Positions 44,018 through 53,050 of a stretch of DNA of 64,000 nucleotides are shown piece by piece. The notes beneath the pieces are model-generated. The model did not search any database. It was not told the DNA's origin and was given only the letters and a program-made list of their open reading frames with translations. The stretch's first letter is position 1; each line of letters starts with the position of its first letter. Location of the stretch: positions 11,054-75,053 of the forward strand of contig PLWQ01000038.1 of the NCBI GenBank assembly GCA_003165595.1. The letters run 5' to 3'. The position numbers were made by a program, and so were the translations under genes. The DNA is from Fibrobacterota bacterium (GTDB lineage: Bacteria > Fibrobacterota > Chitinivibrionia > Chitinivibrionales > FEN-1185).

Positions 44018-45172
44018 CTACACCTTCCTCGCCGCGTGAAGCGGGCGATACGGTTTTCGCACCTGAATGCCGGGCGCCCGACCGGCCTGGCTCGAAATAT
44101 TGAGCAAAATGCCCATACTGCTCATGGTAAACACGAGGCTCATGCCGCCGTAGCTGAGAAACGGCAGCGGTATGCCGGTTGTGGGAATGAGGCCGACGTT
44201 GACAGCCGCGTGAATGAGAGCGTAAATCGCGAGAATAAAGGTAAATCCGAACGCCATGAGCTGTCCCATTTTGTCCGGCGCCCTCAGCGCGATCTTTATC
44301 CCGCAGTACACCATAAACGCAAACAGCAGCAACACCGCCACCGCACCCACGAATCCCAGCTCCTCGCCGAGTATCGAAAACACGAAATCGGTGTGCGGCT
44401 CGGGCAAATAGAAGTATTTCTGTCCCCCCTGGCCAATGCCCACGCCGAACAACCCGCCGTTTCCGAGCCCGATAAGCGCCTGATAAGCCTGATACCCGAT
44501 GTCGCCCCTGTGGTCCGATGTGTGAAGGAACGCAAAGATCCTGTGCCTCCGGTATCCGGCCCCGAACGCCGCCACAACGGCAAGCGGCACCACGCCGCCA
44601 AGCAGTGCTGCGAGGTGTGAGATGCGAGCGCCCGCGACAAAGAGGATGCAGATTCCCAGAAATCCCACCAGCGACGCGGTGGAGAAATTCGGTTCGAGTC
44701 CGATAAGGCCGCACACTATTCCTATTTTGACAAGATATCCGAGGAATTTTCCGCCTTCCTTCACGCCGTCTTCGTCCTGCGCAAGCTGCGTTGCGAGCAT
44801 GGTTACCAGCACCAGGAGTGCCAGTTCCGACACCTGAAACTGGACAAAACCGAGGGATATCCAGCGCCGGGCACCGTGAATGGCGCGCGCGGTGGGAGCA
44901 ACCATAACGTATATCAGCAGCGCGATAACGGCCCCGTAGGCGATCTTGCTCTGCTTTCCCCACACATGGTAATCGACGTTGATAAACACCATGAAGCAGC
45001 CGAGCGCCAGCGCGGCGCGGATCGCCTGCCGCAGCAGAAAGAAGTTTGCGCCGCCGTACTTGCTCTGCGCGAGCGCGAACGAGGAGCTGTAGACCATCAC
45101 GATGCTGATGCCGACCATCAGGAGCGTGGCAACGAGGAGTCCAAAGTCGATGCGCGACAGTCGCATGTTCAT
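44018..45172 (-). CDS. ftsW: Septal peptidoglycan polymerase FtsW (SEDS family)
   Basis: The 384-residue polytopic protein has about ten membrane helices starting FGLLVATLLMVGISIVM and the SEDS motifs PNFSTA, GLGNGGLFGVGIGQG, PEPHTDFVFSILGEELGF (with the catalytic Asp region) and IPLPFLSYGGMSLV. It polymerises lipid II glycan strands with FtsI. Its ATG overlaps the murF-murD stop by four bases; a second ATG follows two codons later. The longer open frame upstream runs over the MurD domain and is not the gene. Confidence 0.96.
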   Translation of the reverse strand: MNMRLSRIDFGLLVATLLMVGISIVMVYSSSFALAQSKYGGANFFLLRQAIRAALALGCFMVFINVDYHVWGKQSKIAYGAVIALLIYVMVAPTARAIHGARRWISLGFVQFQVSELALLVLVTMLATQLAQDEDGVKEGGKFLGYLVKIGIVCGLIGLEPNFSTASLVGFLGICILFVAGARISHLAALLGGVVPLAVVAAFGAGYRRHRIFAFLHTSDHRGDIGYQAYQALIGLGNGGLFGVGIGQGGQKYFYLPEPHTDFVFSILGEELGFVGAVAVLLLFAFMVYCGIKIALRAPDKMGQLMAFGFTFILAIYALIHAAVNVGLIPTTGIPLPFLSYGGMSLVFTMSSMGILLNISSQAGRAPGIQVRKPYRPLHAARKV

Positions 45173-47979
45173 CGCGCCTCCTCCTTGAGCTTGCGCACGA
45201 TCATGCCGAAAATCTCTCCGCGGTGTTCGTAGTTCTCGAACATATCGAAGCTCGAACACCCGGGCGAAAGCACAACCACATCGCCCGGCCGGGCGTTTTC
45301 CTGTGCGGCGCGCATGGCCTCTTCCAGCGATTCGAACGTTTCCTGCGGGGCACAACCGTGCCACTCTGCGGAGATTCTGCCGGCCGCTTCGCCGATGAGG
45401 TACACGCCTCGGACGTTGGTCCGGATCGCATCTTTAACAATAGAGAAATCGCAGCCTTTGTCCCGTCCGCCGGCAATCAGATGCACGTTCCTGCCGAACG
45501 CGGTCACGGCGCACAGGACCGATTCGGCGGTCGTGGCCTTGGAATCGTTGTAGAACCGCACGCCCTTGATTTCGTCGATGTATTCCAGGCGGTGCGGAAG
45601 TCCCTTGAATCCGCAGATTCCCTTTGCAATCGCTTCGTCGCCGATGCCGGCGGAAAGGGCGAGCGCGGCAGCGGCGCATGCGTTGTCGTAGTTATGCGGC
45701 CCGCGCAGGTACATGGCGTCGGTTTCGAAAATTGCGCGCGTCACGCCGCTCATGGTGGCCCACACCACGCCGTCCCGGTGCCACACGCAGTCGGCGCCTT
45801 CCACCGGGCCGCCAAAGTACACGATGTTCGTCTTTCCGGCCATCGCCGCGGCCCATTCCACAAGCCGGAAGTCGCGGCTGTTAAGCACCAGGTAATTGTC
45901 GAACGTGAAATTGCGCGCAATTTCCTTCTTTGCTTTGTAGTAATCTTCTTCGCCGTCGTACCGGTCCAGATGATTCTTCATGAGGTTGAGCACGGCCGCC
46001 GCCTTGGGTTGGAACAGGTCGACGGTCTCAAGCTGGAAGCTCGAAATCTCGGCGACCACGAAACCGTTGGCGGGCACAGAATCGATAACATTTACGAGCG
46101 GAATCCCGATATTGCCGGCAACCGCGTGCGGCGTCCCGGAAGCGGCCATGACCGCGCCGAGCATGCTCGTGGTGGTGCTCTTGCCGCTGGACCCGGTGAT
46201 GGCGATGAACTTCGCATCGGTAAAGCGGTAGGCCAGTTCCACCTCCGACCAGACCGGGATGCCCTTTTCTTTGGCCTCGATGAGCACCGCAAGGTTCGAG
46301 CGCACGCCCGGCGACAGGATGATGACGTCGGCATCGAGCACGGCGCTGGTATGGCCGCCCGCTTCGTGCCGCACGCTCGCCAGGCCGCTGGCGGTAAGCA
46401 GCTTGTCGAGCTTCTGCGGCGAGCAGGTATCGCTCACGAACACGTCGACGCCTTTACGTTTGAGAAATTTCGCCGCGCCGATGCCGCTTTTCGCCGCGCC
46501 GATGATGGACGCAAGTTTGGGCACCCAGGATTTCGGATACGATTTCTTCGCCTGCGCCCGGTGCGCGTTTTCGCCCGCGCCGTCCAGCCCTTCGTAGATG
46601 GTTTCCAGATGAACGCCGCGCGAGCCCTTGAGCAGGACCGTATCGCCCGACTTGATCATGTTTTTTGCAAGTGGAAGCGCCGCCACGCTCGTTTCCGCGG
46701 TTGCGATATTCGCGGCCGGTACGCCGGCCGCCATTGCGCCCTTCTTCACAAGCTCCGCATGTTCTCCAACCGCAAGGATGCGGTTGACGCCGCTCTTGGC
46801 AAGCTGCCGGCCGAGCGCGGTGTGAAGTCGCGGCGCGTACTTGCCGAGTTCGAGCATGTCGCCCACGATGGCCATTTTCGGCTGTGGTCCGGCTACGTCC
46901 GACAGCAGTCCTATGCCGCTTTTCATGGATGAGGGATTTGCATTGTAGCAATCCACCACGAACGTGGCGCCGTGTTTCTTTTCTATGGTGCCTCGCAGGG
47001 GCGCCGGCCGCATGGCCGAAAACGCGGCGTCGATCGACGATTTGGAAATCCCGAGCTTCCTGCCCACCGTGATGGCGGCAAGCGCGGCGTACACGAAGTG
47101 GCCGCCCGGCATGGGAAGTTCGTACACTTCGCCGTCCACTGCAAAGCGTATGCGTCCATCATCCGTCAATTCAACATTCTCGGCCCGCACGCCGCAGCGC
47201 TTCGACGTGCCGAAGAATTCAACGCGAGTACGCACCTTTTTTGCACCGCTCACGAGGAGCTGATCGTCGCCGTTAAGCAGGAGTATGCCGCTCTTCTTCA
47301 TGCCGTCGACAATTTCGAATTTCGCCCGGGCAATGTTTTGCAGGGACCCGAAATAGCCGATATGCGCGTAGCCGATGTTCATGATAATTGCAATGTCGGG
47401 CCGGGCGATTTTCGACAGTGTGCGGATTTCGTGCACGTGATTCGCCCCGAACTCCAGCACGCCCACGTTTTCTTTTCCCGTAAAGCGCAACAGGCACAGC
47501 GGCACGCCGATATGGTTGTTCCAATTGCCCTGAGTTTCGCTTACCGCAAGCGACTGTCCGAGTACGGCCGACACGAACGAACGCGCCGTGGTCTTGCCCG
47601 AGCTTCCCGTTATCCCGACGACGGGGCACGAGAGCGTGGTGCGGAATCTTGCGGCAATCCGTTGCAGGGACTTGAGCGGATCGGTGACGAAGATAAGCCT
47701 GTTTCGCAATGAGGCCGGAAACATGCCGATTTTCTTTTTTGCAACGAGCGCCGCTACAGCACCCTGCTCCAGCGCGCTCTTCACGTAGTTGTGACCGTCG
47801 TCGGTTTCGGTTTCTAATGCGACAAAGACATCGCCGGCCGCCACTTTTCTGGAGTCGTTCCAGACGGCCGCAAGCGGCTGCGCACGTTGGCCGGGAGAAA
47901 GCGCGGTTTCGCCGCCGCAGAAGGCCGCGAATTGCCCCAGCGTGAGCCCCGGCCGTGCCTGTGTCGCGCTAGTTTTCAT
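45169..47979 (-). CDS. Fused MurF-MurD peptidoglycan ligase
   Basis: A single 936-residue frame holds two complete Mur ligases. Residues ~1-460 are MurF (adds D-Ala-D-Ala to UDP-MurNAc-tripeptide), with VVGITGSSGKTTARSF, NNHIGVP and VVDCYNANPSSMKSG. After a ~15-residue linker, residues ~475-936 are MurD (adds D-Glu), with IIGAAKSGIGAA, ITGSSGKSTTTSML, LMKNHLDRYD, NDSKATTAES and VVLSPGCSSFDMF. Both P-loops and C-terminal domains look intact. Start ATG 47979 overlaps the murE stop; the frame continues upstream inside murE. mraY, normally between these genes, is missing. Steps 2 and 4 of stem synthesis would thus be on one protein. Confidence 0.93.
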   Translation of the reverse strand: MKTSATQARPGLTLGQFAAFCGGETALSPGQRAQPLAAVWNDSRKVAAGDVFVALETETDDGHNYVKSALEQGAVAALVAKKKIGMFPASLRNRLIFVTDPLKSLQRIAARFRTTLSCPVVGITGSSGKTTARSFVSAVLGQSLAVSETQGNWNNHIGVPLCLLRFTGKENVGVLEFGANHVHEIRTLSKIARPDIAIIMNIGYAHIGYFGSLQNIARAKFEIVDGMKKSGILLLNGDDQLLVSGAKKVRTRVEFFGTSKRCGVRAENVELTDDGRIRFAVDGEVYELPMPGGHFVYAALAAITVGRKLGISKSSIDAAFSAMRPAPLRGTIEKKHGATFVVDCYNANPSSMKSGIGLLSDVAGPQPKMAIVGDMLELGKYAPRLHTALGRQLAKSGVNRILAVGEHAELVKKGAMAAGVPAANIATAETSVAALPLAKNMIKSGDTVLLKGSRGVHLETIYEGLDGAGENAHRAQAKKSYPKSWVPKLASIIGAAKSGIGAAKFLKRKGVDVFVSDTCSPQKLDKLLTASGLASVRHEAGGHTSAVLDADVIILSPGVRSNLAVLIEAKEKGIPVWSEVELAYRFTDAKFIAITGSSGKSTTTSMLGAVMAASGTPHAVAGNIGIPLVNVIDSVPANGFVVAEISSFQLETVDLFQPKAAAVLNLMKNHLDRYDGEEDYYKAKKEIARNFTFDNYLVLNSRDFRLVEWAAAMAGKTNIVYFGGPVEGADCVWHRDGVVWATMSGVTRAIFETDAMYLRGPHNYDNACAAAALALSAGIGDEAIAKGICGFKGLPHRLEYIDEIKGVRFYNDSKATTAESVLCAVTAFGRNVHLIAGGRDKGCDFSIVKDAIRTNVRGVYLIGEAAGRISAEWHGCAPQETFESLEEAMRAAQENARPGDVVVLSPGCSSFDMFENYEHRGEIFGMIVRKLKEEAR

Positions 47980-49444
47980 TGCCCCGCATCTCCCTGTAGG
48001 CCGCCACAACTTCCTCTTTGTCATCAAAATGATGCCGCACTCCCTTTACTTCCTGATAATCCTCGTGGCCTTTCCCCGCAATCACCACGCAATCGCCGGA
48101 CCGGGCGATTCTAAGCGCCTTGCGGATCGCCTCTTTGCGGTCGGCAAGCACCGTGTGCGGGAAGTCCAGCGGCATTCCCGCGAGCACGTCCCGCAGGATC
48201 GCATGCGGATCTTCGCTGCGCGGATTGTCGGACGTCACCACGGCCTCGTCGGCGTTCTGCGCAACCGCCTGCGCCATGAGGGGCCGTTTTGTTTTGTCCC
48301 GGTCGCCGCCGCAGCCGAACACGCAGATGAGCCTTCCCCTGGTGAGGTTCTTGACAGTAGACAGCACGTTGACAAGCGCATCCGGCGTGTGGGCATAATC
48401 CACAAAAACCGAGAACGGCGCGTTTTCGAGCGGCACCCGGTCCATGCGGCCGGCCACGGCATCGACGGCGTCCAGCCCCCGAATCACGGCGTCCATCGAT
48501 ATTCCCAGGGCGTGCGCGCCGGCGACAAGTGCCGTTATGTTGTACACGTTGAAGAAACCCGCCAGCTTCGACGAAACAGCCAGCAACGTTCCGGCAACGT
48601 TCAGGGAAACCGCGGTAGAATCCCAGGAACAGTCCCAGCCCGTGATGCATACGTCGGCTGCCGTGTTCTTGCCGAACGTCACGACGCGCGCCGGCGCCAG
48701 TTCCTGCGAGAGTTTCGCGCCGTACGGATCGTCGATGTTTATCACGGCGCTGCCGCTTGCTTTGAGGTAATTGACAAACAACAGCTTCTTTGCCTGGTAG
48801 TAATTCTCCATTGTTTCGTGGAAGTCGAGATGGTCCTGCGTGAGATTGGTGAATATCGCGCAATCGTACAGGAGCCCCGACACTCGGTCGAGCGCCAGCG
48901 AATGGGACGAGACCTCCATCACCACGGCTTTCGGCTTGTGTCCCGCCGTCCACATTTGCCGGAAGATCGACGCCGCTTCGGGCGTTGTGTTGAGCGCGGC
49001 GCGCGTGATTCCCGCGGCATGGTATTTGATGGTCCCGAACATCCAGGTATCCCTCTCGCCGTGCAGCTGCGACAGAAGCGACTTGAACAAATGGGCCGTC
49101 GTGGTCTTGCCGTTGGTGCCCGTTATGCCCACCATGGTCACGGCCGACAGGTCGATCCCGAACACCAGGCGGCTTATAGCCCCCAGGCTTTTTCGCGTAT
49201 TGTCTATCTGGGCCCAGGGAACCGGGCACTGCGGCTGGGCCTTTTCCGACAGCACGGCGCACGCGCCCTTGTCAATCGCGCCGCGGATAAACTCGTCGCC
49301 GTTCACCCGGAAACCCGGAATGCTCACAAAAAGTGAGCCGGGCGCCACGGTGCGGGAATCGCAGGTGACGTCGGTGATACGGGGGTCGCCCGTTCCGCCG
49401 GCACATTTCATGGGAAGCTGCGCCTTAAGCTCATTCCAGGTCAT
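47969..49444 (-). CDS. murE: UDP-MurNAc-L-Ala-D-Glu--meso-diaminopimelate ligase
   Basis: The 491-residue Mur ligase has the N-terminal DSRTVAPGSLFVSI (uridine site), P-loop MVGITGTNGKTTTAHLF, TTPEAASI, LTQDHLDFH with the carbamylated-Lys region YYQAKK, VFVDYAHTPDAL and the DNPRSEDP motif. The DNPR motif marks specificity for meso-diaminopimelate, so the wall is A1-gamma type. AGGAAG lies ten bases before ATG 49444. It overlaps the small upstream gene by 14 bases and the fused murF-murD start by 11. Confidence 0.97.
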   Translation of the reverse strand: MTWNELKAQLPMKCAGGTGDPRITDVTCDSRTVAPGSLFVSIPGFRVNGDEFIRGAIDKGACAVLSEKAQPQCPVPWAQIDNTRKSLGAISRLVFGIDLSAVTMVGITGTNGKTTTAHLFKSLLSQLHGERDTWMFGTIKYHAAGITRAALNTTPEAASIFRQMWTAGHKPKAVVMEVSSHSLALDRVSGLLYDCAIFTNLTQDHLDFHETMENYYQAKKLLFVNYLKASGSAVINIDDPYGAKLSQELAPARVVTFGKNTAADVCITGWDCSWDSTAVSLNVAGTLLAVSSKLAGFFNVYNITALVAGAHALGISMDAVIRGLDAVDAVAGRMDRVPLENAPFSVFVDYAHTPDALVNVLSTVKNLTRGRLICVFGCGGDRDKTKRPLMAQAVAQNADEAVVTSDNPRSEDPHAILRDVLAGMPLDFPHTVLADRKEAIRKALRIARSGDCVVIAGKGHEDYQEVKGVRHHFDDKEEVVAAYREMRGNEN

Positions 49445-49655
49445 AGACTGTTGCTTCCTGCCGGGATTTTCTCTTTCGCGCGACGATTTTCCGCTTCTTC
49501 CTGTCCCACTGCGCCCGGAATCCGGCCGCATTCTTCTCGATCCATTCCAGCGCTTTCTTCGTGAAGTGCGCAGAGTTCGAATCACTGCAACGGCCGATTT
49601 CTTTCAGCATCACGCAGATTTCCGCTTCCATGAATTCCTTGAGATCGCTCGCCAT
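49431..49655 (-). CDS. Small basic protein inserted in the dcw cluster
   Basis: The 74-residue product begins MASDLKEFMEAEICVM, contains KKALEWIEKNAAGFRAQWDR and ends in a very basic tail (KKRKIVARKRKSRQEATVYDLE). It is probably all-helical and cytoplasmic. GGGGG lies eight bases before ATG 49655, and its end overlaps the murE start by 14 bases, so translation is coupled. No classical dcw gene occupies the ftsI-murE interval. The helix-rich ExAxxWIxKxAxxFR pattern occurs in small proteins of other bacteria, but I do not know a function. Confidence 0.65.
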   Translation of the reverse strand: MASDLKEFMEAEICVMLKEIGRCSDSNSAHFTKKALEWIEKNAAGFRAQWDRKKRKIVARKRKSRQEATVYDLE

Positions 49656-49681
49656 AAACAATTCCCCCCGCTCCCGTCTCA

Positions 49682-51667
49682 TCACAGTTTTCTGGCAATC
49701 TCGCCGAACGAACACGCAAGGGTGCACACTTCGGCGTGATGGACCAGTTCTCCCGCCAGCGGGCTTTGCCGCGCCACGAGGCCTGCGCCGATAACATAGG
49801 GTGTGAGCCCTTTCAGGTTCATCGCGTTCACCGCGTCGCGCAGGTCTTTTCCCATGCAATTGGGCACCGCGACGTTTTCCCCGCTTCGGCCTCCGGCGGC
49901 AGGTGCGCCGGTGTACAGCAGCAGCTTTTGCGCGCCGGCAAGCGGTGTACCGGGTCGAGGTTCCTGAAACGCAATGGCGCCGCTGCCGCCGCCCACGAGT
50001 TCAAACGGGATGTGTTCCGATTTGAGCAAGCCTTCCGCCTTGTCGGACGGCATGCCGCTGCAATCGGGCACCTCGGTCAATACGCCTGCCGCGGCTTCTT
50101 TCGCCGCAGCGGGCGCGCCGAGAAACTTCTCCGCGAATTCAAGCTGCGGGTGCGATACGATCTGGCTCATTATTTTCTGGAAGGCCGGCGCAGCGGCGGA
50201 ACCGCCCATCTCGCTGTGGAGCGGTTCGTCTATGACCACGGCGCACAGCAGGAGAGGATGGTCGGCCGGGGCGAATCCGATAAACGAGGCCCATTGGCGC
50301 GTGGCGGAGTACGTTCCGGTCTCCTTATCGATTTTCTGGGCAGTGCCGGTCTTCCCCGCAACCGCGATGCCGTTTATCGCCGCTTTCATGCCCGTGCCTT
50401 TGCGAACCACGCCGCACAGCATGGCGCCGAGGCGCCGCGCGGCGTCCTCGCCGATCACCCGGCGCACCGGCCGGCATTCTCCGCTGTCAACAACGACGCC
50501 TCCCTGCGCCTGCACCGATTCCAGGATGCGCGGCTCCACAAGCACGCCCCCGTTTGCCACCGCGGCAAAAAGAAGGGACATCTGCAGCAACGTTACGCTC
50601 ACCTCCTGGCCTATCGCCATGGTAACGCGGGTGCGTCCGGACCATTTGTCTATGGGGTGCACCACGCCGGCTTCTTCGCCGGGAAGAAGTATGCCGGCCC
50701 GGGCGCCAAACCCGAAGTCGCGCGCGTATTTGTACAGCCGCTCGTTGCCGATGTCGTTTGCGACCTTGGCGAAACACACGTTGCTCGAATAGCTCAGGGC
50801 CTCGGCAAAGGTGAGTTTGCCGTACGGTTTTTCGTCCCGGATCTTTTCGTCGTACACCTCGTAGACGCCGTGATTGCCGTCGATGGTGTCCGTTTCTTTC
50901 TTTACATGCTCCTGGAGGGCGCAGGCGGCCGTCACGGCCTTGAACGTAGAGCCGGGCTCATAGGTGTAACCGATGCATTTGTTAAGCCGTGCGTCCAGCG
51001 CGTAACGGTTGGGCATGTTCGGGTTGAACGCGGGCTCGTTCACCATGGCGAGAATCCTGCCGTTTGCCGGTTCCATCACGATGCACATGCCGCCCTTGGC
51101 ATTCAGGGAGCTTACCGCCTGCCGTATCACGTTTTCGGCTATCTTCTGAATGTCGATATCGATGGTGAGGTAGACGTCGTCTCCGGCCCGGGGCTGCTTT
51201 CTCGGCAGATCAAGCGTCGGGTACTTGCGGTTGCGGCCGTCGCGCATCACAATGGCCCAGCCGTTCTCGCCGCGCAGGTACTTGTCGAAAAAGAATTCCG
51301 CGCCGGCGAGGCCGAATCCGTCGGTTCCCACGCAGCCGAGAAGCGCGCCCGCGGCCTCGCCGAACGGGTACACGCGCCGCAGGGTCACCGTCCGTTCGGC
51401 CGAATCGGCCGGCCCGGCGTTCTGCGACGCGAGCATCGTTGCCGTGAGCGTGAGCTGGCTTCCCACGCTTGCAGCCAGCGCGCGGCCTTTTCTGTCGCGG
51501 ATGTCGCCCCGCTTCGCGCAGAGCAGCACGCGCTGCTGCGCCTGTTTCCGGCTTTCGGCCGCATAGTCGCTGTTGTGCAGGACCTGGATGTAGAACAGGC
51601 GCGACACGATCCCGAGGCCGAGCGCGGCAAACACGAGAACGACGAAATACGCCCGCGCCCTGAACAT
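49682..51667 (-). CDS. ftsI: Septal transpeptidase FtsI (PBP) with C-terminal PASTA domains
   Basis: The 661-residue class B PBP has an N-terminal membrane helix (~7-27), a dimerisation/pedestal domain (RGDIRDRKGRALA), and the transpeptidase motifs SxxK with Ser240 in EPGSTFKAV, SxN in SYSSNVCFAK and KTG in AGKTGTAQK. Two PASTA-like repeats follow (VPDCSGMPSDKAEGLLK, VPNCMGKDLRDAVNAMNLKG). It cross-links septal peptidoglycan with FtsW. PASTA repeats are typical of Gram-positive PBPs and of some Fibrobacterota, Chlorobi and Bacteroidota; in a Gram-negative-type envelope they are notable. Confidence 0.95.
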   Translation of the reverse strand: MFRARAYFVVLVFAALGLGIVSRLFYIQVLHNSDYAAESRKQAQQRVLLCAKRGDIRDRKGRALAASVGSQLTLTATMLASQNAGPADSAERTVTLRRVYPFGEAAGALLGCVGTDGFGLAGAEFFFDKYLRGENGWAIVMRDGRNRKYPTLDLPRKQPRAGDDVYLTIDIDIQKIAENVIRQAVSSLNAKGGMCIVMEPANGRILAMVNEPAFNPNMPNRYALDARLNKCIGYTYEPGSTFKAVTAACALQEHVKKETDTIDGNHGVYEVYDEKIRDEKPYGKLTFAEALSYSSNVCFAKVANDIGNERLYKYARDFGFGARAGILLPGEEAGVVHPIDKWSGRTRVTMAIGQEVSVTLLQMSLLFAAVANGGVLVEPRILESVQAQGGVVVDSGECRPVRRVIGEDAARRLGAMLCGVVRKGTGMKAAINGIAVAGKTGTAQKIDKETGTYSATRQWASFIGFAPADHPLLLCAVVIDEPLHSEMGGSAAAPAFQKIMSQIVSHPQLEFAEKFLGAPAAAKEAAAGVLTEVPDCSGMPSDKAEGLLKSEHIPFELVGGGSGAIAFQEPRPGTPLAGAQKLLLYTGAPAAGGRSGENVAVPNCMGKDLRDAVNAMNLKGLTPYVIGAGLVARQSPLAGELVHHAEVCTLACSFGEIARKL

Positions 51668-51672
51668 GACTG

Positions 51673-52092
51673 CTAGCCTTTCTCGCGGGAAAAGGGTTTC
51701 TTGATAATCGCGAAGAACTTCGAGGGATTCTGCCTGTCGAAGTTGCTGCGCCCGGGTTCGCGGATCACAACGATCTGCCCGGCGGCGGGATAGTCGAGGC
51801 CCCGATGTTCACGCATGATGGATTCTATGCGGGCCGTGCTCGACAGTTTTTCGTTGTACAGCCGCTGCGTGGCGCATTGCCGGCCGACTGCGGCAAGGCT
51901 GTCGGCAAGCGCGCTTTCGCGCACCGACAGGTTGGTGATAAAGATCTGCTTGGACACCATAAACAGCGGCCACACGATCAACAGCGCAATACAGGCGATG
52001 CCGGCGGCCAGTTCCCGCAGCCGCAGCACCGGGGCGGCCACCGGCGCGCCCCCCGACTTTCCCGTCTTTCTTCCCTGCTTGCGAGCAATCAT
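51673..52092 (-). CDS. ftsL: FtsL-like bitopic division protein
   Basis: The 139-residue protein has a basic cytoplasmic start, one membrane helix (~28-50, AAGIACIALLIVWPLFMVS) and a periplasmic helix (~55-95, SVRESALADSLAAVGRQCAT). This is the FtsL/DivIC plan, and the gene occupies the ftsL position between rsmH and ftsI. FtsL sequences are poorly conserved, so the call rests on position and topology. It lies five bases before the ftsI start. Confidence 0.8.
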   Translation of the reverse strand: MIARKQGRKTGKSGGAPVAAPVLRLRELAAGIACIALLIVWPLFMVSKQIFITNLSVRESALADSLAAVGRQCATQRLYNEKLSSTARIESIMREHRGLDYPAAGQIVVIREPGRSNFDRQNPSKFFAIIKKPFSREKG

Positions 52093-52111
52093 GACCGGAT
52101 ACCCCTTTTTA

Positions 52112-53050
52112 TCAAGCTACCATCTCTGCCGCGCGCAGGCGCGCGCTGCGCGAGCGCGGGTTGTTTTCGACCTCAGACACCGACGGAATTACCACTTTTT
52201 TGTTTAGGCGCTTAAGCAATATTTTTTTCCCGCAGACGCAGCGGGGTAGTACGGGCGGACACACGCACCCCTGCTCACCGTCGCGAAAGAAATTCTTGAC
52301 TATCCTGTCTTCAAGCGAATGGTACGAAATAACCACGATCCTGCCGCCTTTCTTTACTTTTGATACTGCCAGGGAAAGGCAGGCACAGAGTTCGGCCAGT
52401 TCGTCGTTTACCGCAATGCGCAACGCCTGGAACACCTTGGCGATTACCTTGACCGGAAAGGATGGGCCGTATTCGTTTCGCAGGCAGGTCACGAGATCGA
52501 TCGAGGTACGAAGGGGGCGGCGCTTTCCGCACGCCTTGACGGCGCGAGCCATGCGCATCGGGTTGGTGATCTCGCCGTAGGTCCGCAGCACCCGCGCGAG
52601 TTCTTCCTCGCTCAACCGCGCACAGAGCTCCGCCGCCGTGAAGCCGGCGGAAGGGTCCATGCGCATGTCGAGGTCAGATTGTTTCATGTACGAGAATCCG
52701 CGCTCCTGTGCGTCAATTTGACGCGACGACACGCCGAGGTCAAGCAGCATGCCGTCGATTGCTCCAATGTTGTGGCGCTCAAGAACAGAGTCGAAACGTG
52801 AAAACGGGCTTTGTTCCAGAATGACGGTTGCGGCGCTCCGCGATATCTGTGCGCCTATCCAGGCGATTGCGTCCGGGTCTCTATCGATGCCGATTGCCGT
52901 TCCCGAATCTTCGAGCCTTGCGATGATTTCTCTCAAATGACCGCCGCCGCCTGCTGTTGCGTCGAGGTAGACACCGCCCGGGCGGACGGCAAGCGCCTCC
53001 ATGCTCTCAGCAAGGAGCACGGGGACGTGATAGACGCCGCTAGCGTTCAA
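52112..53050 (-). CDS. rsmH: 16S rRNA (cytosine1402-N4)-methyltransferase
   Basis: The 312-residue enzyme has HVPVLLAESMEALAV, the SAM-binding DATAGGGGHLREI, MLLDLGVSSRQID, RGFSYMKQSDLDMRMD and the late VISYHSLEDRIVKNF, all diagnostic. It methylates C1402 of 16S rRNA. The start is probably TTG 53050, right after GGGGAAAG and overlapping the mraZ stop by 11 bases; no ATG lies close. It ends ENNPRSRSARLRAAE, as usual for this family. Confidence 0.95.
   Translation of the reverse strand: MNASGVYHVPVLLAESMEALAVRPGGVYLDATAGGGGHLREIIARLEDSGTAIGIDRDPDAIAWIGAQISRSAATVILEQSPFSRFDSVLERHNIGAIDGMLLDLGVSSRQIDAQERGFSYMKQSDLDMRMDPSAGFTAAELCARLSEEELARVLRTYGEITNPMRMARAVKACGKRRPLRTSIDLVTCLRNEYGPSFPVKVIAKVFQALRIAVNDELAELCACLSLAVSKVKKGGRIVVISYHSLEDRIVKNFFRDGEQGCVCPPVLPRCVCGKKILLKRLNKKVVIPSVSEVENNPRSRSARLRAAEMVA

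Noticed and set aside
45173-45364. Upstream extension of ftsW
   Set aside because: It is the MurD C-terminus in another frame; the ATG overlapping the MurD stop precedes the first membrane helix.
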